Shown here: piece after piece, positions 25,639 through 33,679 of the stretch | How the letters are laid out: each line of letters opens with the position of its first letter | How positions within the stretch are numbered: the first letter of the stretch is position 1 | Assembly (NCBI RefSeq): GCF_019797865.1 | Contig: NZ_CP081869.1 | Coordinates: 4,974,501-5,038,500 of the forward strand | Direction: 5' to 3' | Length of the DNA stretch: 64,000 nucleotides | Origin: Chenggangzhangella methanolivorans | Lineage (GTDB): Bacteria; Pseudomonadota; Alphaproteobacteria; Rhizobiales; Methylopilaceae | Made by a program: the position numbers and the translations under genes | The notes under the pieces: model-generated | What the model saw: the letters and a program-made list of their open reading frames with translations, nothing else | Database searches by the model: none | What the model was told of the DNA's origin: nothing

Positions 25639-26694
25639 ATGCCAGACGCGCGCACGAGTTTGTTCCGGATCGCGTTTTCTGCGCTCGATCACTTCGGCGC
25701 GAACAAAGCGCTCGCCAAGCATGCCCGTGGGCTGGGCGTGATCCTGACGCTGCACCATGTGCGCCCGTTCTCGGGCGGGGCCTTCGCGCCCAACCGACAT
25801 CTCGAGATCGAGCCGACGTTTCTCGACCTGGCGCTGACCCGCGCCCGAAACGCAGGCTTCGACTTCGTGACCCTCGACGAGGCGCTGAGCCGGGTGAGGG
25901 CGGGCGTCTCGCCGCGCCCCTTCCTGCATCTGACCTTCGACGACGGCTATCGGGACGTTCGGGATCACGCCTTGCCGATCCTGCGCCGGCACGGCGCGCC
26001 GGCCACGCTCTACATCGCCTCGGACTTCGCCGACGGCCACGCGCGGCTGTGGTGGCTCGAGCTCGAGGCGGGCCTCGCGCGGGCCGATCGCGTCGAGGTC
26101 GACCTCGGGGACGGGCGGAAATCTGTGTCGTGCCGGACCGTCGATGAAAAGGCGAACGCGTTCAAGACCATCCTGCGAGCGCTTCGGCAGGGGCCGGAGG
26201 AGCGGCTGCGGGCCGAGACGCTCAAGATCGCCGAGGCCGGGGGCGTCGACGCCTCGGCTTTCGCGCGCGATCTCTGCATGCGCTGGGACGAGCTCGCCGA
26301 GGTCGGCGCCGACCCGCTCGTCGAGATCGGCGCGCACACGGTCTCGCACCCGATGCTCGCGACGCATCCGCCCGAGACCGCCCGCGCCGAGATGGCGGGA
26401 AGCTGGCAGGCGATCGCCGAGCGGCTCGGCGCCGCGCCGGCGCATTTCGCCTATCCGGTCGGAGACCTCGCGGCCGCCGGCGACCGTGAATATGCGCTCG
26501 CGGCCGAGCTCGGCTTCGCCAGCGCCGTCACGACGCGGCCGGGCCACCTGACGCAAGCGCATGCGCAGACGCCGACGGCGCTGCCGCGCGTCTCGCTCAA
26601 CGGCCATTTCCAGACCCGCGCCGCGGTCGACGCCTATCTGTCGGGCGCGCCCTTCGCGCTGATGGCGGCGGCCAAGCGCGTTCTGGGCCGCTAG
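25639..26694 (+). CDS. Polysaccharide deacetylase (NodB homology domain, CE4)
   Basis: This 351-residue protein begins MPDARTSLFRIAFSALDHFG. The NodB motifs are clear: HHVRPF at the start of the fold, LTFDDGYRDVRDHALPIL with the catalytic and metal-binding Asp pair, EIGAHTVSHPMLATHPP with the metal-binding histidines, and FAYPVGD. The region between about residues 130 and 210 is an insertion common in longer family members. It probably deacetylates an N-acetylated polymer, perhaps the exopolysaccharide of the neighbouring cluster. The start is set by GAGGT just upstream of the ATG, although the frame is open further 5'. Confidence 0.9.
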   Translation: MPDARTSLFRIAFSALDHFGANKALAKHARGLGVILTLHHVRPFSGGAFAPNRHLEIEPTFLDLALTRARNAGFDFVTLDEALSRVRAGVSPRPFLHLTFDDGYRDVRDHALPILRRHGAPATLYIASDFADGHARLWWLELEAGLARADRVEVDLGDGRKSVSCRTVDEKANAFKTILRALRQGPEERLRAETLKIAEAGGVDASAFARDLCMRWDELAEVGADPLVEIGAHTVSHPMLATHPPETARAEMAGSWQAIAERLGAAPAHFAYPVGDLAAAGDREYALAAELGFASAVTTRPGHLTQAHAQTPTALPRVSLNGHFQTRAAVDAYLSGAPFALMAAAKRVLGR

Positions 26695-26698
26695 CCCG

Positions 26699-26911
26699 TC
26701 ATCGTTTCGGGTCGACCCGCTCCATCCAGCGGATCAAAAACGCGGCGGGCACGATCCAGATCAGGCCGAAAAAGGCGAAGAAGGCGAGCTGCGCGCCCGC
26801 GCCCGACTGCGCGAGCTTGATCTGCCCGATCATCATGACGATGAGCGCATAGACCGAAACGCCGACCACCAGGACGACCCCGCCGATCAACTTCTTCGCA
26901 CGCGGGGGCAT
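26699..26911 (-). CDS. DUF2842 family small membrane protein
   Basis: This 70-residue protein begins MPPRAKKLIGGVVLVVGVSV. It has two transmembrane helices, the second around FFGLIWIVPAAFLIRWMERV. The length and the LIWIVPAA...IRWM ending match DUF2842, an uncharacterised alphaproteobacterial family usually found beside COX15, as here. It is convergent with the polysaccharide deacetylase gene (5-base gap) and divergent from heme A synthase. A longer open frame upstream is not used because it is Cys/Pro/Arg-rich. Confidence 0.85.
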   Translation of the reverse strand: MPPRAKKLIGGVVLVVGVSVYALIVMMIGQIKLAQSGAGAQLAFFAFFGLIWIVPAAFLIRWMERVDPKR

Positions 26912-27033
26912 CGCCGGCTCCGGGCATCGTGTCGAGACGCCGCCTTGTGCGCGCCAACACAGCGACTTAAAGCAGCCGGCGGCGCGCCTGCAAGGCGCAG
27001 GCCCCGACCCTTCGCCGCTTGAAGGAGCGCCCT

Positions 27034-28125
27034 TTGGCACAGCGTACAGAGAGTCCGCGCCGTTTCGTGGCCGCCTGGCTCTTCCTGACCCTCGCGCTCG
27101 TCGCGCTGATGGTCGTGATCGGCGGCGCGACCCGCCTGACCGGCTCCGGTCTCTCGATCACCGAATGGAAGCCGATCACGGGCGCGATCCCGCCGCTCGG
27201 CGAGGCGGCCTGGGCGGAGGAATTCGCCAAGTATCGCGAGAGCCCGCAGTACCGGCTGCTCAACGCCGGCATGTCGCTTGGGGAGTTCCAGTTCATCTAC
27301 TGGTGGGAGTGGGGCCACCGGCAGCTCGGCCGCGCGATCGGCTTCGTGTTCGCCTTCGGCCTGTTCTTCGCCGCAGTCACCCGGCGCGTCAGCCTGAAGG
27401 AGGGTCTCGTGCTCTTCGCCATGGGGCTGCTGCTCGGCACGCAGGGCGCGATCGGCTGGATCATGGTGGCGTCGGGCCTCCAGCCCGGCATGACCGCTGT
27501 CGCGCCGGTGAAGCTGACGCTGCATCTCGGCTTCGCGCTGCTGTTCTTCTCGACGCTCGTGCTGTTCCTCGCCTATCTCGGGCGGCTCGGCCGCGACGCC
27601 TCGGCCGCGGGTCCGGGCCTTCGCGCCGGCGCCTGGGGCGTGCTCGCCCTGTCGTTCGGCCAGATCCTGCTCGGCGGCCTCGTGGCGGGTTCGAAGGCGG
27701 GCTTCAGCTTCAACACCTGGCCGCTGATGGACGGCGGCCTCGCGCCCTCGCGCGAGGCGCTCTTCGCCGTGACGCCGTGGTGGGAGAACTTCGTCGACAA
27801 CGTCGCGCTGGTGCAGCTCAACCACCGGCTGGGCGCCTATCTCCTCCTCGCCGCGGCGCTCGCCTATGCGATCTCGGCCATGCGGCCCGACATCGACGGG
27901 CGCGCGCGGACGCGCGCCGTCTGGCTCGCGGGGCTAATCGTCGCCCAGGCGGCGCTCGGAATCGCGACGCTGGTGGCGGTGGTGCCGGTGTCGCTCGGCC
28001 TTGCGCACCAGTTCGGCGCGGTGGTGGTTCTGGCGGTGGCGGTCGCGAACGTCGCGCTTCTGAGCCAATCCGCCCGCCGCGACCGTGTCCATGCGCCGCT
28101 CGGCGCCCCTCAGCCGGCCGAATGA
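27034..28125 (+). CDS. ctaA: Heme A synthase (COX15/CtaA)
   Basis: This is a 363-residue, eight-helix membrane enzyme that converts heme O to heme A for cytochrome c oxidase. Conserved segments include GGATRLTGSGLSITEWKPI, WWEWGHRQLGRAIGF, APVKLTLHLGFALLFF, LNHRLGAYLLLA and LAHQFGAVVVL, which carry the heme-ligand histidines. The open frame begins with a TTG at 27019, but AAGGAG inside it is a good ribosome site for the TTG at 27034, giving MAQRTESPRRFVAAW. I use the latter. The DUF2842 gene is divergent. Confidence 0.94.
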   Translation: MAQRTESPRRFVAAWLFLTLALVALMVVIGGATRLTGSGLSITEWKPITGAIPPLGEAAWAEEFAKYRESPQYRLLNAGMSLGEFQFIYWWEWGHRQLGRAIGFVFAFGLFFAAVTRRVSLKEGLVLFAMGLLLGTQGAIGWIMVASGLQPGMTAVAPVKLTLHLGFALLFFSTLVLFLAYLGRLGRDASAAGPGLRAGAWGVLALSFGQILLGGLVAGSKAGFSFNTWPLMDGGLAPSREALFAVTPWWENFVDNVALVQLNHRLGAYLLLAAALAYAISAMRPDIDGRARTRAVWLAGLIVAQAALGIATLVAVVPVSLGLAHQFGAVVVLAVAVANVALLSQSARRDRVHAPLGAPQPAE

Positions 28126-28271
28126 GCGACGGCGATTTAGGCGAATGCATGTATTGTGAGCATGTCTGCAATTTAGGCGATAGGCGCGGAACGATCGCCG
28201 GCGATCTACATTGGTCGGGCAGACGGGAGGCGCAACGGCCTCTCGCTCACCTCATGCGGAAGGATCCCACC

Positions 28272-28574
28272 ATGGTTCGCAAGACGCCCTTGCTCGCCGC
28301 GGCTGCGCTCGCCGCCGCCGTCGCTTCGCCGGCGCTCGCCGAAGACATGACAGTCAAGCCGGGCACGCCCTGTCCGGCGGGCTATTCGAACGCCGCCACG
28401 ACCCAGAAGGACATCGACGCCGCCAAGGCCGAGGAGGAGGGGCGTCCGGCGCCCGCCGACACGAGCCCGCAGTCGACCCAGGCCGCGATGACGTCCGGCT
28501 ACGCCAACCGCGCCACGACCAAAACCGACATGGCGATGGCCGAGCGCGCCGAGAAGGCCTCGGAAATGAGGTGA
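28272..28574 (+). CDS. Small secreted hypothetical protein
   Basis: This protein has 100 residues. A clear signal peptide (MVRKTPLLAAAALAAAVASP, ending ALA before EDMTVKPG) is followed by a short polar protein. Two similar segments (GYSNAATTQKDIDAAKAEEE and GYANRATTKTDMAMAERAEK) suggest an internal duplication. I know no family. GGAAGGA lies at good spacing before the ATG. It sits alone between ctaA and a strong terminator, so it is probably monocistronic. Confidence 0.75.
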   Translation: MVRKTPLLAAAALAAAVASPALAEDMTVKPGTPCPAGYSNAATTQKDIDAAKAEEEGRPAPADTSPQSTQAAMTSGYANRATTKTDMAMAERAEKASEMR

Positions 28575-28598
28575 TCGGCTTCGGCCGGACGCCTGCGG

Positions 28599-28630
28599 CG
28601 CCGCGCTCCCTTGGGGGCGCGGCGTTTTTT
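28599..28630 (+). terminator. Intrinsic terminator
   Basis: The stem CGCCGCGC/GCGCGGCG, extended by TCCC/GGG, is followed by six Ts. It terminates the small secreted protein gene and lies just before the 3' end of the convergent CoA-binding gene. Confidence 0.85.
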
Positions 28631-28633
28631 GTG

Positions 28634-29050
28634 TCAGTGGTCGCCGAGGAGCTCGATCTTCGGGCAGCGGTCCATGACGACCGCGAGCCCCGCAGCCTCG
28701 GCGCGGACAGCCGCCTCGGCGTCGACGACGCCGAGCTGCGTCCAGAACACCTTTGGCGGCGTCGGCAGAGCGAGCGCCTCGTCGAGCACGGCGGCGACAT
28801 GTTCGGACGCGCGGAACACGTCCACCATGTCGATCGGCTCCGGAATGTCCGCGAGGCTCGCATAAGCGGGCAGGCCCGCGATCTCGCCGCCGCCATGCGC
28901 CGGATTGACCGGGAACACGTGATAGCCGCTCCGCGCGAGGAACTGCGCGACGTCGTAGCTCGGGCGATCGGCCTTGGGACTCGCCCCGACGACCGCGATG
29001 GTGCGGACGCCTTCGAGGAGATCGCGGATGTCGGCGTCGGCGACCGGCAT
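28634..29050 (-). CDS. CoA-binding (YccU-like) Rossmann-fold protein
   Basis: This 138-residue protein has the CoA_binding fold: TIAVVGASPKADRPSYDVAQ near the N-terminus, GYHVFPVNPAHGGGEIAGLP, IDMVDVFRASEHVA, and VFWTQLGVVDAEA with DRCPKIE near the end. The arrangement is that of small YccU-type proteins, which bind CoA but whose cellular role is not defined. It lies 10 bases downstream of the secreted charged protein gene on the same strand, so the two probably share a transcript. Confidence 0.9.
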   Translation of the reverse strand: MPVADADIRDLLEGVRTIAVVGASPKADRPSYDVAQFLARSGYHVFPVNPAHGGGEIAGLPAYASLADIPEPIDMVDVFRASEHVAAVLDEALALPTPPKVFWTQLGVVDAEAAVRAEAAGLAVVMDRCPKIELLGDH

Positions 29051-29060
29051 GTCGGCCGCC

Positions 29061-29765
29061 TTACGGCTTCTGGCCGCTGCCGGGGTCGGTCTCGTCGTCG
29101 CCGAACAGATCCTTGATCTTGTCGAGATAGGGCTTCACGGCGTCGACGTTGCCCGGAAGCGGCTGGAAGCTCTCGAGTGCCGCGAACTGCTCGTCGAGAT
29201 CCTTGAGCGCCGACTTCTTCTCGTCCTCCGAGAGCGCGGCGTCGCCATTGATCTCGTCCTGCACCTTCTTCTTCTCGGCCGCGAGGTCGGCGCCGCCGCC
29301 GTCCGGGTCGCTCGCGCCGAAGGCGAGCAGAACGGACTGCGCGACGTCGGCCCAGTCGGAATAGGTCGCGAAGCCGTGCTTCTTGAGGATCTCCTCGATC
29401 TGGGGCTTGGCCTTGGCGTCGTCGAGATAGGCCGCGAGCGCGCCGATCGGATCCTCGGCCTCGCCGACCTCGGCCTCGTCGCTCTCGGGCTGGTTCTGCG
29501 GGTTCTTGTCCTGCTCCTTGGCCTGCGGGTTGGCCGCCGCGAGCTTCTCGCGCAGCGCCTCGAACTCCGGCCAGGCCGCGATGAAGGCCTCGACCTGCTT
29601 GCCCTGGAGCGGCACCTGCTTGGGTTCGAGATCGCCCGCCGAGGACTCGGTCTGGGAGGGCGCGCCGGATTGCTGGGCGAACGCCGGGGGAGCCCAGATC
29701 GCCGCGCTTGCGGCGAAGGCTGCTAGAAGCATGACGCGCGACGTGCGGCCCGCGGCGATGAGCAT
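29061..29765 (-). CDS. Secreted acidic hypothetical protein
   Basis: This 234-residue frame begins MLIAAGRTSRVMLLAAFAAS. The true start may be the internal ATG (MLLAAFAASAAIWAPPAFAQ), which gives a standard signal peptide. The mature part is highly charged and helical, with a Gln/Asn/Glu-rich low-complexity stretch (AKEQDKNPQNQPESDEAEVG). Regular segments follow, such as KHGFATYSDWADVAQSVLLA and VKPYLDKIKDLFGDDE. A periplasmic location is inferred. I recognise only its general resemblance to conserved hypotheticals of this order. Confidence 0.75.
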   Translation of the reverse strand: MLIAAGRTSRVMLLAAFAASAAIWAPPAFAQQSGAPSQTESSAGDLEPKQVPLQGKQVEAFIAAWPEFEALREKLAAANPQAKEQDKNPQNQPESDEAEVGEAEDPIGALAAYLDDAKAKPQIEEILKKHGFATYSDWADVAQSVLLAFGASDPDGGGADLAAEKKKVQDEINGDAALSEDEKKSALKDLDEQFAALESFQPLPGNVDAVKPYLDKIKDLFGDDETDPGSGQKP

Positions 29766-29891
29766 GAAGACCTCCGGAAGGGCGATTCCCGCGCGGGGTT
29801 GCGCGCAAGCCTCGATGCGGCTTCATCGGCCGCTTGGACATTGTAGCGCCCCGGACGGGGCATTCTCGAATCGGGACTATGACGGGGGAAT

Positions 29892-30362
29892 ATGGACGCG
29901 ACCATGACGCAAAAGCCACGCCTTGCCGAGGATCGCGCGCCGCGCCTTTCCCTCGATGAGGTCAACGCCTTTCTCGCGCGCGAATTCCCCCAGATGCAGG
30001 AGGGCGGGCCGACCTACGAGATCGAGACGATCGGCTATGGCGAGGCGCGCATGCGGCTGCTGGTGAGCGAGCGGCACCTGAGGCCGGGCGGCACGGTCTC
30101 TGGCCCGGCCATGATGGCGCTCGCCGACGTCGCGCTCTACGTCGCGCTGCTCGGCGCGATCGGCCCGGTGAAGCTCGCCGTCACCACCAGCCTCAACATC
30201 AATTTCCTGCGCCGCCCGGCGCTCGCCGATGTCGTCGCGGAGTGCCGCTACCTCAAGATCGGCCGGACGCTTGCCGTGGGGGAGGCGGAGCTGACGTCGG
30301 CGGGAAGCGACGACGTCATCGCGCATGTGACCGCCACCTATTCGATTCCGCCCAAGGGGTAG
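29892..30362 (+). CDS. PaaI-family hotdog-fold thioesterase
   Basis: This 156-residue protein has a hotdog-fold thioesterase core: RLLVSERHLRPGGTVSGPAM, then MALADVALYVALLGAIGPV, with the Asp of the helix at the usual catalytic place, and TTSLNINFLRRPALADVVAE. It probably hydrolyses an acyl-CoA, but the substrate cannot be read from the sequence. A second Met at residue 5 is an alternative start. It is divergent from the secreted acidic protein. Confidence 0.88.
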   Translation: MDATMTQKPRLAEDRAPRLSLDEVNAFLAREFPQMQEGGPTYEIETIGYGEARMRLLVSERHLRPGGTVSGPAMMALADVALYVALLGAIGPVKLAVTTSLNINFLRRPALADVVAECRYLKIGRTLAVGEAELTSAGSDDVIAHVTATYSIPPKG

Positions 30363-30546
30363 GGCGCGACATGTGGGACCCGTCTCTCGCAGGCGGGGGC
30401 GTGAAACGGCCGGCGTCGCGCATGCTTTTCAGGCCCCTAGAGAGGGGTAATAAAATACCAAAATTATAAGCCATTGTTTTCGTTGTGAAATTGGCGATCG
30501 GCGTGCCTTGCCAATTCAAATGGCTTGGCGTATCAACCGCTCCGTC

Positions 30547-30575
30547 GCGCGGGACTGGTTCCCGCGCATTTCTTT
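30547..30575 (+). promoter_or_regulatory. Leader hairpin upstream of rplM (possible attenuator)
   Basis: An 8-bp perfect stem (GCGCGGGA/TCCCGCGC) with a 5-base loop is followed by ATTTCTTTTGTC, 33 bases before the rplM start. It resembles an intrinsic terminator in the mRNA leader and may be the site of ribosomal-protein feedback. The upstream 30430-30535 segment is unusually AT-rich and probably contains the promoter. Confidence 0.5.
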
Positions 30576-30599
30576 TGTCTCATCCCAAGGGTTCCTCCT

Positions 30600-31079
30600 A
30601 TGCGACCTGAGCCGGCCCGGTCCTTCGTGACCAAGCCCGCCGACGTGGAGAAGAAGTGGGTCGTGATCGACGCGTCGGGCCTCGTGGTCGGCCGTCTCGC
30701 CTCGCTCATCGCCATGCGGCTTCGCGGCAAGCATCTCGCCTCCTTCACGCCCCATGTCGACGACGGCGACAACGTGATCGTGGTCAACGCGTCCAAGGTC
30801 CACTTCACGGGCCGCAAGCGCGATAACAAGTCCTACTTCTGGCACACCGGCTATCCGGGCGGCATCAAGGAGCGCAAGGCGCACCAGATCCTCGACGGCC
30901 GTTTCCCGGAGCGCGTGATCGAGAAGGCCGTGGAGCGCATGCTCCCGCGCGGGCCCCTTGGCCGCAAGCAGCTCGGAAACCTCAAGGTCTATGCGGGCGA
31001 GAGCCATCCGCACGAGGCCCAGCAGCCGACCTCTCTCGACGTCGGCGCCCTCAACCGCAAGAACAAGCGGAGCGCCTGA
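30600..31079 (+). CDS. rplM: 50S ribosomal protein L13
   Basis: This is a 159-residue large-subunit protein needed early in 50S assembly. It has the conserved N-terminus ADVEKKWVVIDASGLVVGRL, the core KHLASFTPHVDDGDNVIVVN, the KSYFWHTGYPGGIKER loop, and the end RMLPRGPLGRKQLGNLKVY. The start MRPEPARSFVTKPADV is chosen because the frame is open further upstream but AGGGTTCCTCC precedes this ATG. rpsI follows two bases after the stop, the standard rplM-rpsI operon. Confidence 0.97.
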   Translation: MRPEPARSFVTKPADVEKKWVVIDASGLVVGRLASLIAMRLRGKHLASFTPHVDDGDNVIVVNASKVHFTGRKRDNKSYFWHTGYPGGIKERKAHQILDGRFPERVIEKAVERMLPRGPLGRKQLGNLKVYAGESHPHEAQQPTSLDVGALNRKNKRSA

Positions 31080-31081
31080 AC

Positions 31082-31558
31082 ATGGCCGAGAACATCTCCT
31101 CGCTCGGCGAGCTCGGCGGCGCCCTCGGGACCACCCAGGAAGCCCCGAAACACGTCAAGAAGGTCGACGCCCAGGGCCGCGCCTACGCGACCGGCAAGCG
31201 CAAGAACGCCGTCGCGCGCGTCTGGATCCGTCCGGGTTCGGGCAAGGTCACGATCAACAAGCGTGACCTCGAGGTCTACTTCGCGCGGCCCGTGCTGCGC
31301 ATGATCCTCGAGCAGCCGCTCGGCGTCGCCAACCGCGCGGGCCAGTACGACATCATCGTCACCGTCGCGGGCGGCGGCCTCTCGGGTCAGGCGGGCGCGG
31401 TGCGCCACGGCCTGTCGAAGGCCCTGACCTATTTCGAGCCGGAACTGCGCGGCGTCCTCAAGAAGGGCGGGTTCCTCACCCGCGACAGCCGCGTCGTCGA
31501 GCGCAAGAAGTACGGCCGCGCCAAGGCTCGCCGCAGCTTCCAGTTCTCGAAGCGCTAA
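31082..31558 (+). CDS. rpsI: 30S ribosomal protein S9
   Basis: This is a 158-residue small-subunit protein. Its alphaproteobacterial N-terminal extension (to about residue 35) precedes the S9 core: AYATGKRKNAVARVWIRPGS, NKRDLEVYFARPVLRMILEQ and GLSGQAGAVRHGLSKAL. The invariant basic tail KKYGRAKARRSFQFSKR reaches the P-site tRNA. It is the second gene of rplM-rpsI, spaced by two bases, and two hairpins follow it. Confidence 0.97.
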   Translation: MAENISSLGELGGALGTTQEAPKHVKKVDAQGRAYATGKRKNAVARVWIRPGSGKVTINKRDLEVYFARPVLRMILEQPLGVANRAGQYDIIVTVAGGGLSGQAGAVRHGLSKALTYFEPELRGVLKKGGFLTRDSRVVERKKYGRAKARRSFQFSKR

Positions 31559-31598
31559 AACTCACGCAAACGCCGGATCAGGTTTTGCGTGCCGGAGA

Positions 31599-31625
31599 GG
31601 CGGGCCCCCAAGGGGCCCGCCTTTT
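31599..31625 (+). terminator. Intrinsic terminator of rplM-rpsI
   Basis: A 10-bp perfect stem (GGCGGGCCCC/GGGGCCCGCC) is followed by TTTTGCG. A second hairpin (CACGCAAA/TTTGCGTG, 31562-31591) lies just upstream. Confidence 0.85.
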
Positions 31626-31664
31626 GCGTTTCCGGGGACGGCCGGACGCGTCGTGCCTGCCGAT

Positions 31665-31988
31665 GGCGGCGCGGTTCTCGGATCCTCTTCCGGACGGGCG
31701 CGCGATCCTTGTTCCGGCCTTGAGCCGGAACCCAGAACCGACGCGGCCGAAAGCGAGAGATCGATCGTTCCCCGTTCTGATCTTGATCCGTCTCGGTTCT
31801 GGGTCCCGGCTCAAGGCCGGGACGACGGCGGCGCGGTTCTCGGATCCTCTTCCGGACGGGGCGCGAGATCCTTGTTCCGGCCTTGAGCCGGAACCCAGAA
31901 CCGACGCGGCCGAAAGCGAGAGCTCGATCGCTTCGCGTTCCGACCTTGATCCGTCTCGGTTCACTGTCCCGGCTCGAGGTCGGGACAA
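31665..31988. repeat. Tandem duplication, two units of about 162 bp, each with long inverted arms
   Basis: The segment beginning GGCGGCGCGGTTCTCGGATC at 31665 recurs at 31827. The two copies are nearly identical apart from small changes toward the 3' end. Inside unit 1, 28-base arms at 31712-31739 and 31795-31822 are inverted copies of each other (26 of 28 match). They contain CCGGCCTTGAGCCGG. The unit could fold into a long hairpin. Unit 2 keeps the same layout with more changes in its right arm. No coding frame is convincing across it. Confidence 0.85.
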
Positions 31989-32025
31989 GGGGCGGCGGCG
32001 CTGCTATCAGAGCCCCGTCCTTCAG

Positions 32026-32067
32026 AACGATCCCGGCTCTCCGCTTGCGCTTCGGCCGGGATGACGG
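32026..32067 (+). repeat. Dispersed REP-like palindrome, copy A
   Basis: The sequence AACGATCCCGGCTCTCCGCT...GGCCGGGATGACGG has CCCGGC/GCCGGG arms. Copies B (39966-40004) and C (41156-41196) share both ends and differ in the loop. This copy abuts the agmatinase gene and supplies part of its GGAGA ribosome site. Confidence 0.8.
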
Positions 32068-32075
32068 AGACCTCG

Positions 32076-33068
32076 ATGGCCGCCCTCAACGCCGATCCGC
32101 TTCATCCCCGCCCGATCGACGACGCCCTGGACCCCAAGCGCCGCTTCGGCGAGTCGAGCGAGGCGAACTACGCCGGCGCCGTTTCGTTCCTGCGCCGCCC
32201 CTACGCCCTGTCCGCCGAGGGGGCCGAAGTCGCGGTCTGGGGCGTGCCGCTCGACACTTCGGTGTCGAACCGGCCGGGCACGCGTTTTGGACCGCGCGCG
32301 ATCCGCGACGCCTCGACCATCATGTGCGGCGATCCGGCCTATCCGTTCGGCTTCGACATTTTTGGCGATCTCGCGGTGGTCGACACCGGCGACTGCTCGC
32401 TCGACTACGGCCGCATCGAGCAGATGCCGGCCGCGATCGAGGCGCAGGCGGCCGAGCGCTATGCGGCCGGCGCCCATCTCGTCACGCTCGGCGGCGACCA
32501 CTTCCTCACCTACCCTGTGCTGAAGGCGCTGGTGAAAAAGCTCGGCCGGCCGGTCGCGCTCGTCCAGTTCGACGCCCATCAGGACACCTGGGACGACGAC
32601 GGCAGCCGCATCGACCACGGCACCATGATCACCCGCGCGGTGCGCGACGGGCTGATCATCCCCGAGCGCTCGATCCAGATCGGCATCCGCACCCATGCGC
32701 CGACCGATTGCGGGATCTCGATCGTCGACGGCTTTCTCGCCGACGAGCTCGGGCCGATGGCGACCGCGAGCCGCATCCTGGGACATGTCGAGGACCAGCC
32801 CGTCTATGTGAGCTTCGACATCGACTGCCTCGATCCGGCCTATGCGCCGGGCACCGGCACGCCGGTCTCGGGCGGGGTGTCGTCGGCCTTCGCGCTGCAG
32901 TGCCTGAGGCGGCTCGGCGCGCTCGACCTCAAGGGCTTCGACGTCGTCGAGGTGTCGCCGCCCTACGACCATGCGGGCGTGACCTCGCTCGCCGCCGCCC
33001 ATCTCGGGCAGCTCTATCTCGGCCTGCTCGCCGAGCGGAAGCGGGCAGGGAAGAGGATCGCGCCGTGA
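32076..33068 (+). CDS. speB: Agmatinase / ureohydrolase family protein
   Basis: This 330-residue enzyme of the arginase/agmatinase family has the binuclear manganese motifs LGGDHFLTYP, QFDAHQDTWDD and SFDIDCLDPAYAPGTGTP. It would convert agmatine to putrescine and urea. Guanidinobutyrase or another ureohydrolase activity cannot be excluded from sequence alone. An in-frame ATG at 32061 lies inside the REP-like repeat. I chose the ATG at 32076 because GGAGA precedes it at the right spacing. The lipoprotein gene starts on its stop codon (GTGA overlap). Confidence 0.9.
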   Translation: MAALNADPLHPRPIDDALDPKRRFGESSEANYAGAVSFLRRPYALSAEGAEVAVWGVPLDTSVSNRPGTRFGPRAIRDASTIMCGDPAYPFGFDIFGDLAVVDTGDCSLDYGRIEQMPAAIEAQAAERYAAGAHLVTLGGDHFLTYPVLKALVKKLGRPVALVQFDAHQDTWDDDGSRIDHGTMITRAVRDGLIIPERSIQIGIRTHAPTDCGISIVDGFLADELGPMATASRILGHVEDQPVYVSFDIDCLDPAYAPGTGTPVSGGVSSAFALQCLRRLGALDLKGFDVVEVSPPYDHAGVTSLAAAHLGQLYLGLLAERKRAGKRIAP

Positions 33069-33484
33069 GGGCGCGTCGGATCGCGGCTGTCGCGGCGGCT
33101 GCGCTGGCGCTCTCCGCCTGCGCCGGCGAAAAAGTCTGGATGCGGTCGGGCGCCGGCCCGAGCGACGCCGAGATCGACGAGATGTCCTGCGCCGAGGAGG
33201 CCGAGCGCAGCGGCGTATCGGTCAGCATCGGCGGCGAGGCCTCTCCGCCGATGGACCGCTTCAGCCAGCGTTACGCCTGCCTGCGCGCGCGCGGCTACAA
33301 GCTGGTGCCGCTCGAGGCGGAGGAGGCCACGAAGCTGAAGTCGCTCGGCGGCGCGGCCAAGGAGGACTACTGGCGCGAGCTGCTGACCAAGCGCGGCTTC
33401 GCCGCCGCGCCCCCTCGCGCCGCCGCCCCCATCGTCCACCCCGCGCCCTTGCCGCGCCCGAACGGTCCGGCGCCCGCGCTATGA
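33065..33484 (+). CDS. Small lipoprotein of unknown function
   Basis: This 139-residue protein has a GTG start overlapping the speB stop. The lipobox LSACAG puts the acylated Cys near residue 19 (MRARRIAAVAAAALALSACA). The middle contains two further Cys (DEMSCAEEAERSG and QRYACLRARGYKLVPLE), a spacing common in small envelope lipoproteins. The C-terminus is Ala/Pro-rich. No family is recognised. The coupling with speB is positional and does not prove a joint role. Confidence 0.78.
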   Translation: MRARRIAAVAAAALALSACAGEKVWMRSGAGPSDAEIDEMSCAEEAERSGVSVSIGGEASPPMDRFSQRYACLRARGYKLVPLEAEEATKLKSLGGAAKEDYWRELLTKRGFAAAPPRAAAPIVHPAPLPRPNGPAPAL

Positions 33485-33679
33485 CGCGGTTGCGCGGCTG
33501 AAGAGTGGCGACGCCGAATGCGGGAAAGCCCATGTGACCGACGGCTCGACCGCAAATCTCGAGGGATGCGGCGATGCGCGGCCAGAGGTCGCCTCTGGTG
33601 GATTTCCTCCGATTCCAGATTGCATCCGTCGCGACCATGACGATTATCTCCGGTTGCGAATGCGGTGCAGGGAAATGTC

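Noticed and set aside
26911..27040. Longer N-terminus for the DUF2842 protein
   Set aside because: The extra 43 residues are Cys/Pro/Arg-rich and would overlap the ctaA start region. The ATG at 26911 gives the normal family length.
31665..31988. CRISPR-like repetition
   Set aside because: There are only two adjacent units of about 162 bp with internal inverted arms, no short repeat-spacer pattern, and no cas genes.
33065..33484. Treating the 31883-33484 frame as one large protein
   Set aside because: Only its last 139 codons (lipoprotein) are real. The rest is a shadow of the agmatinase gene and repeats.
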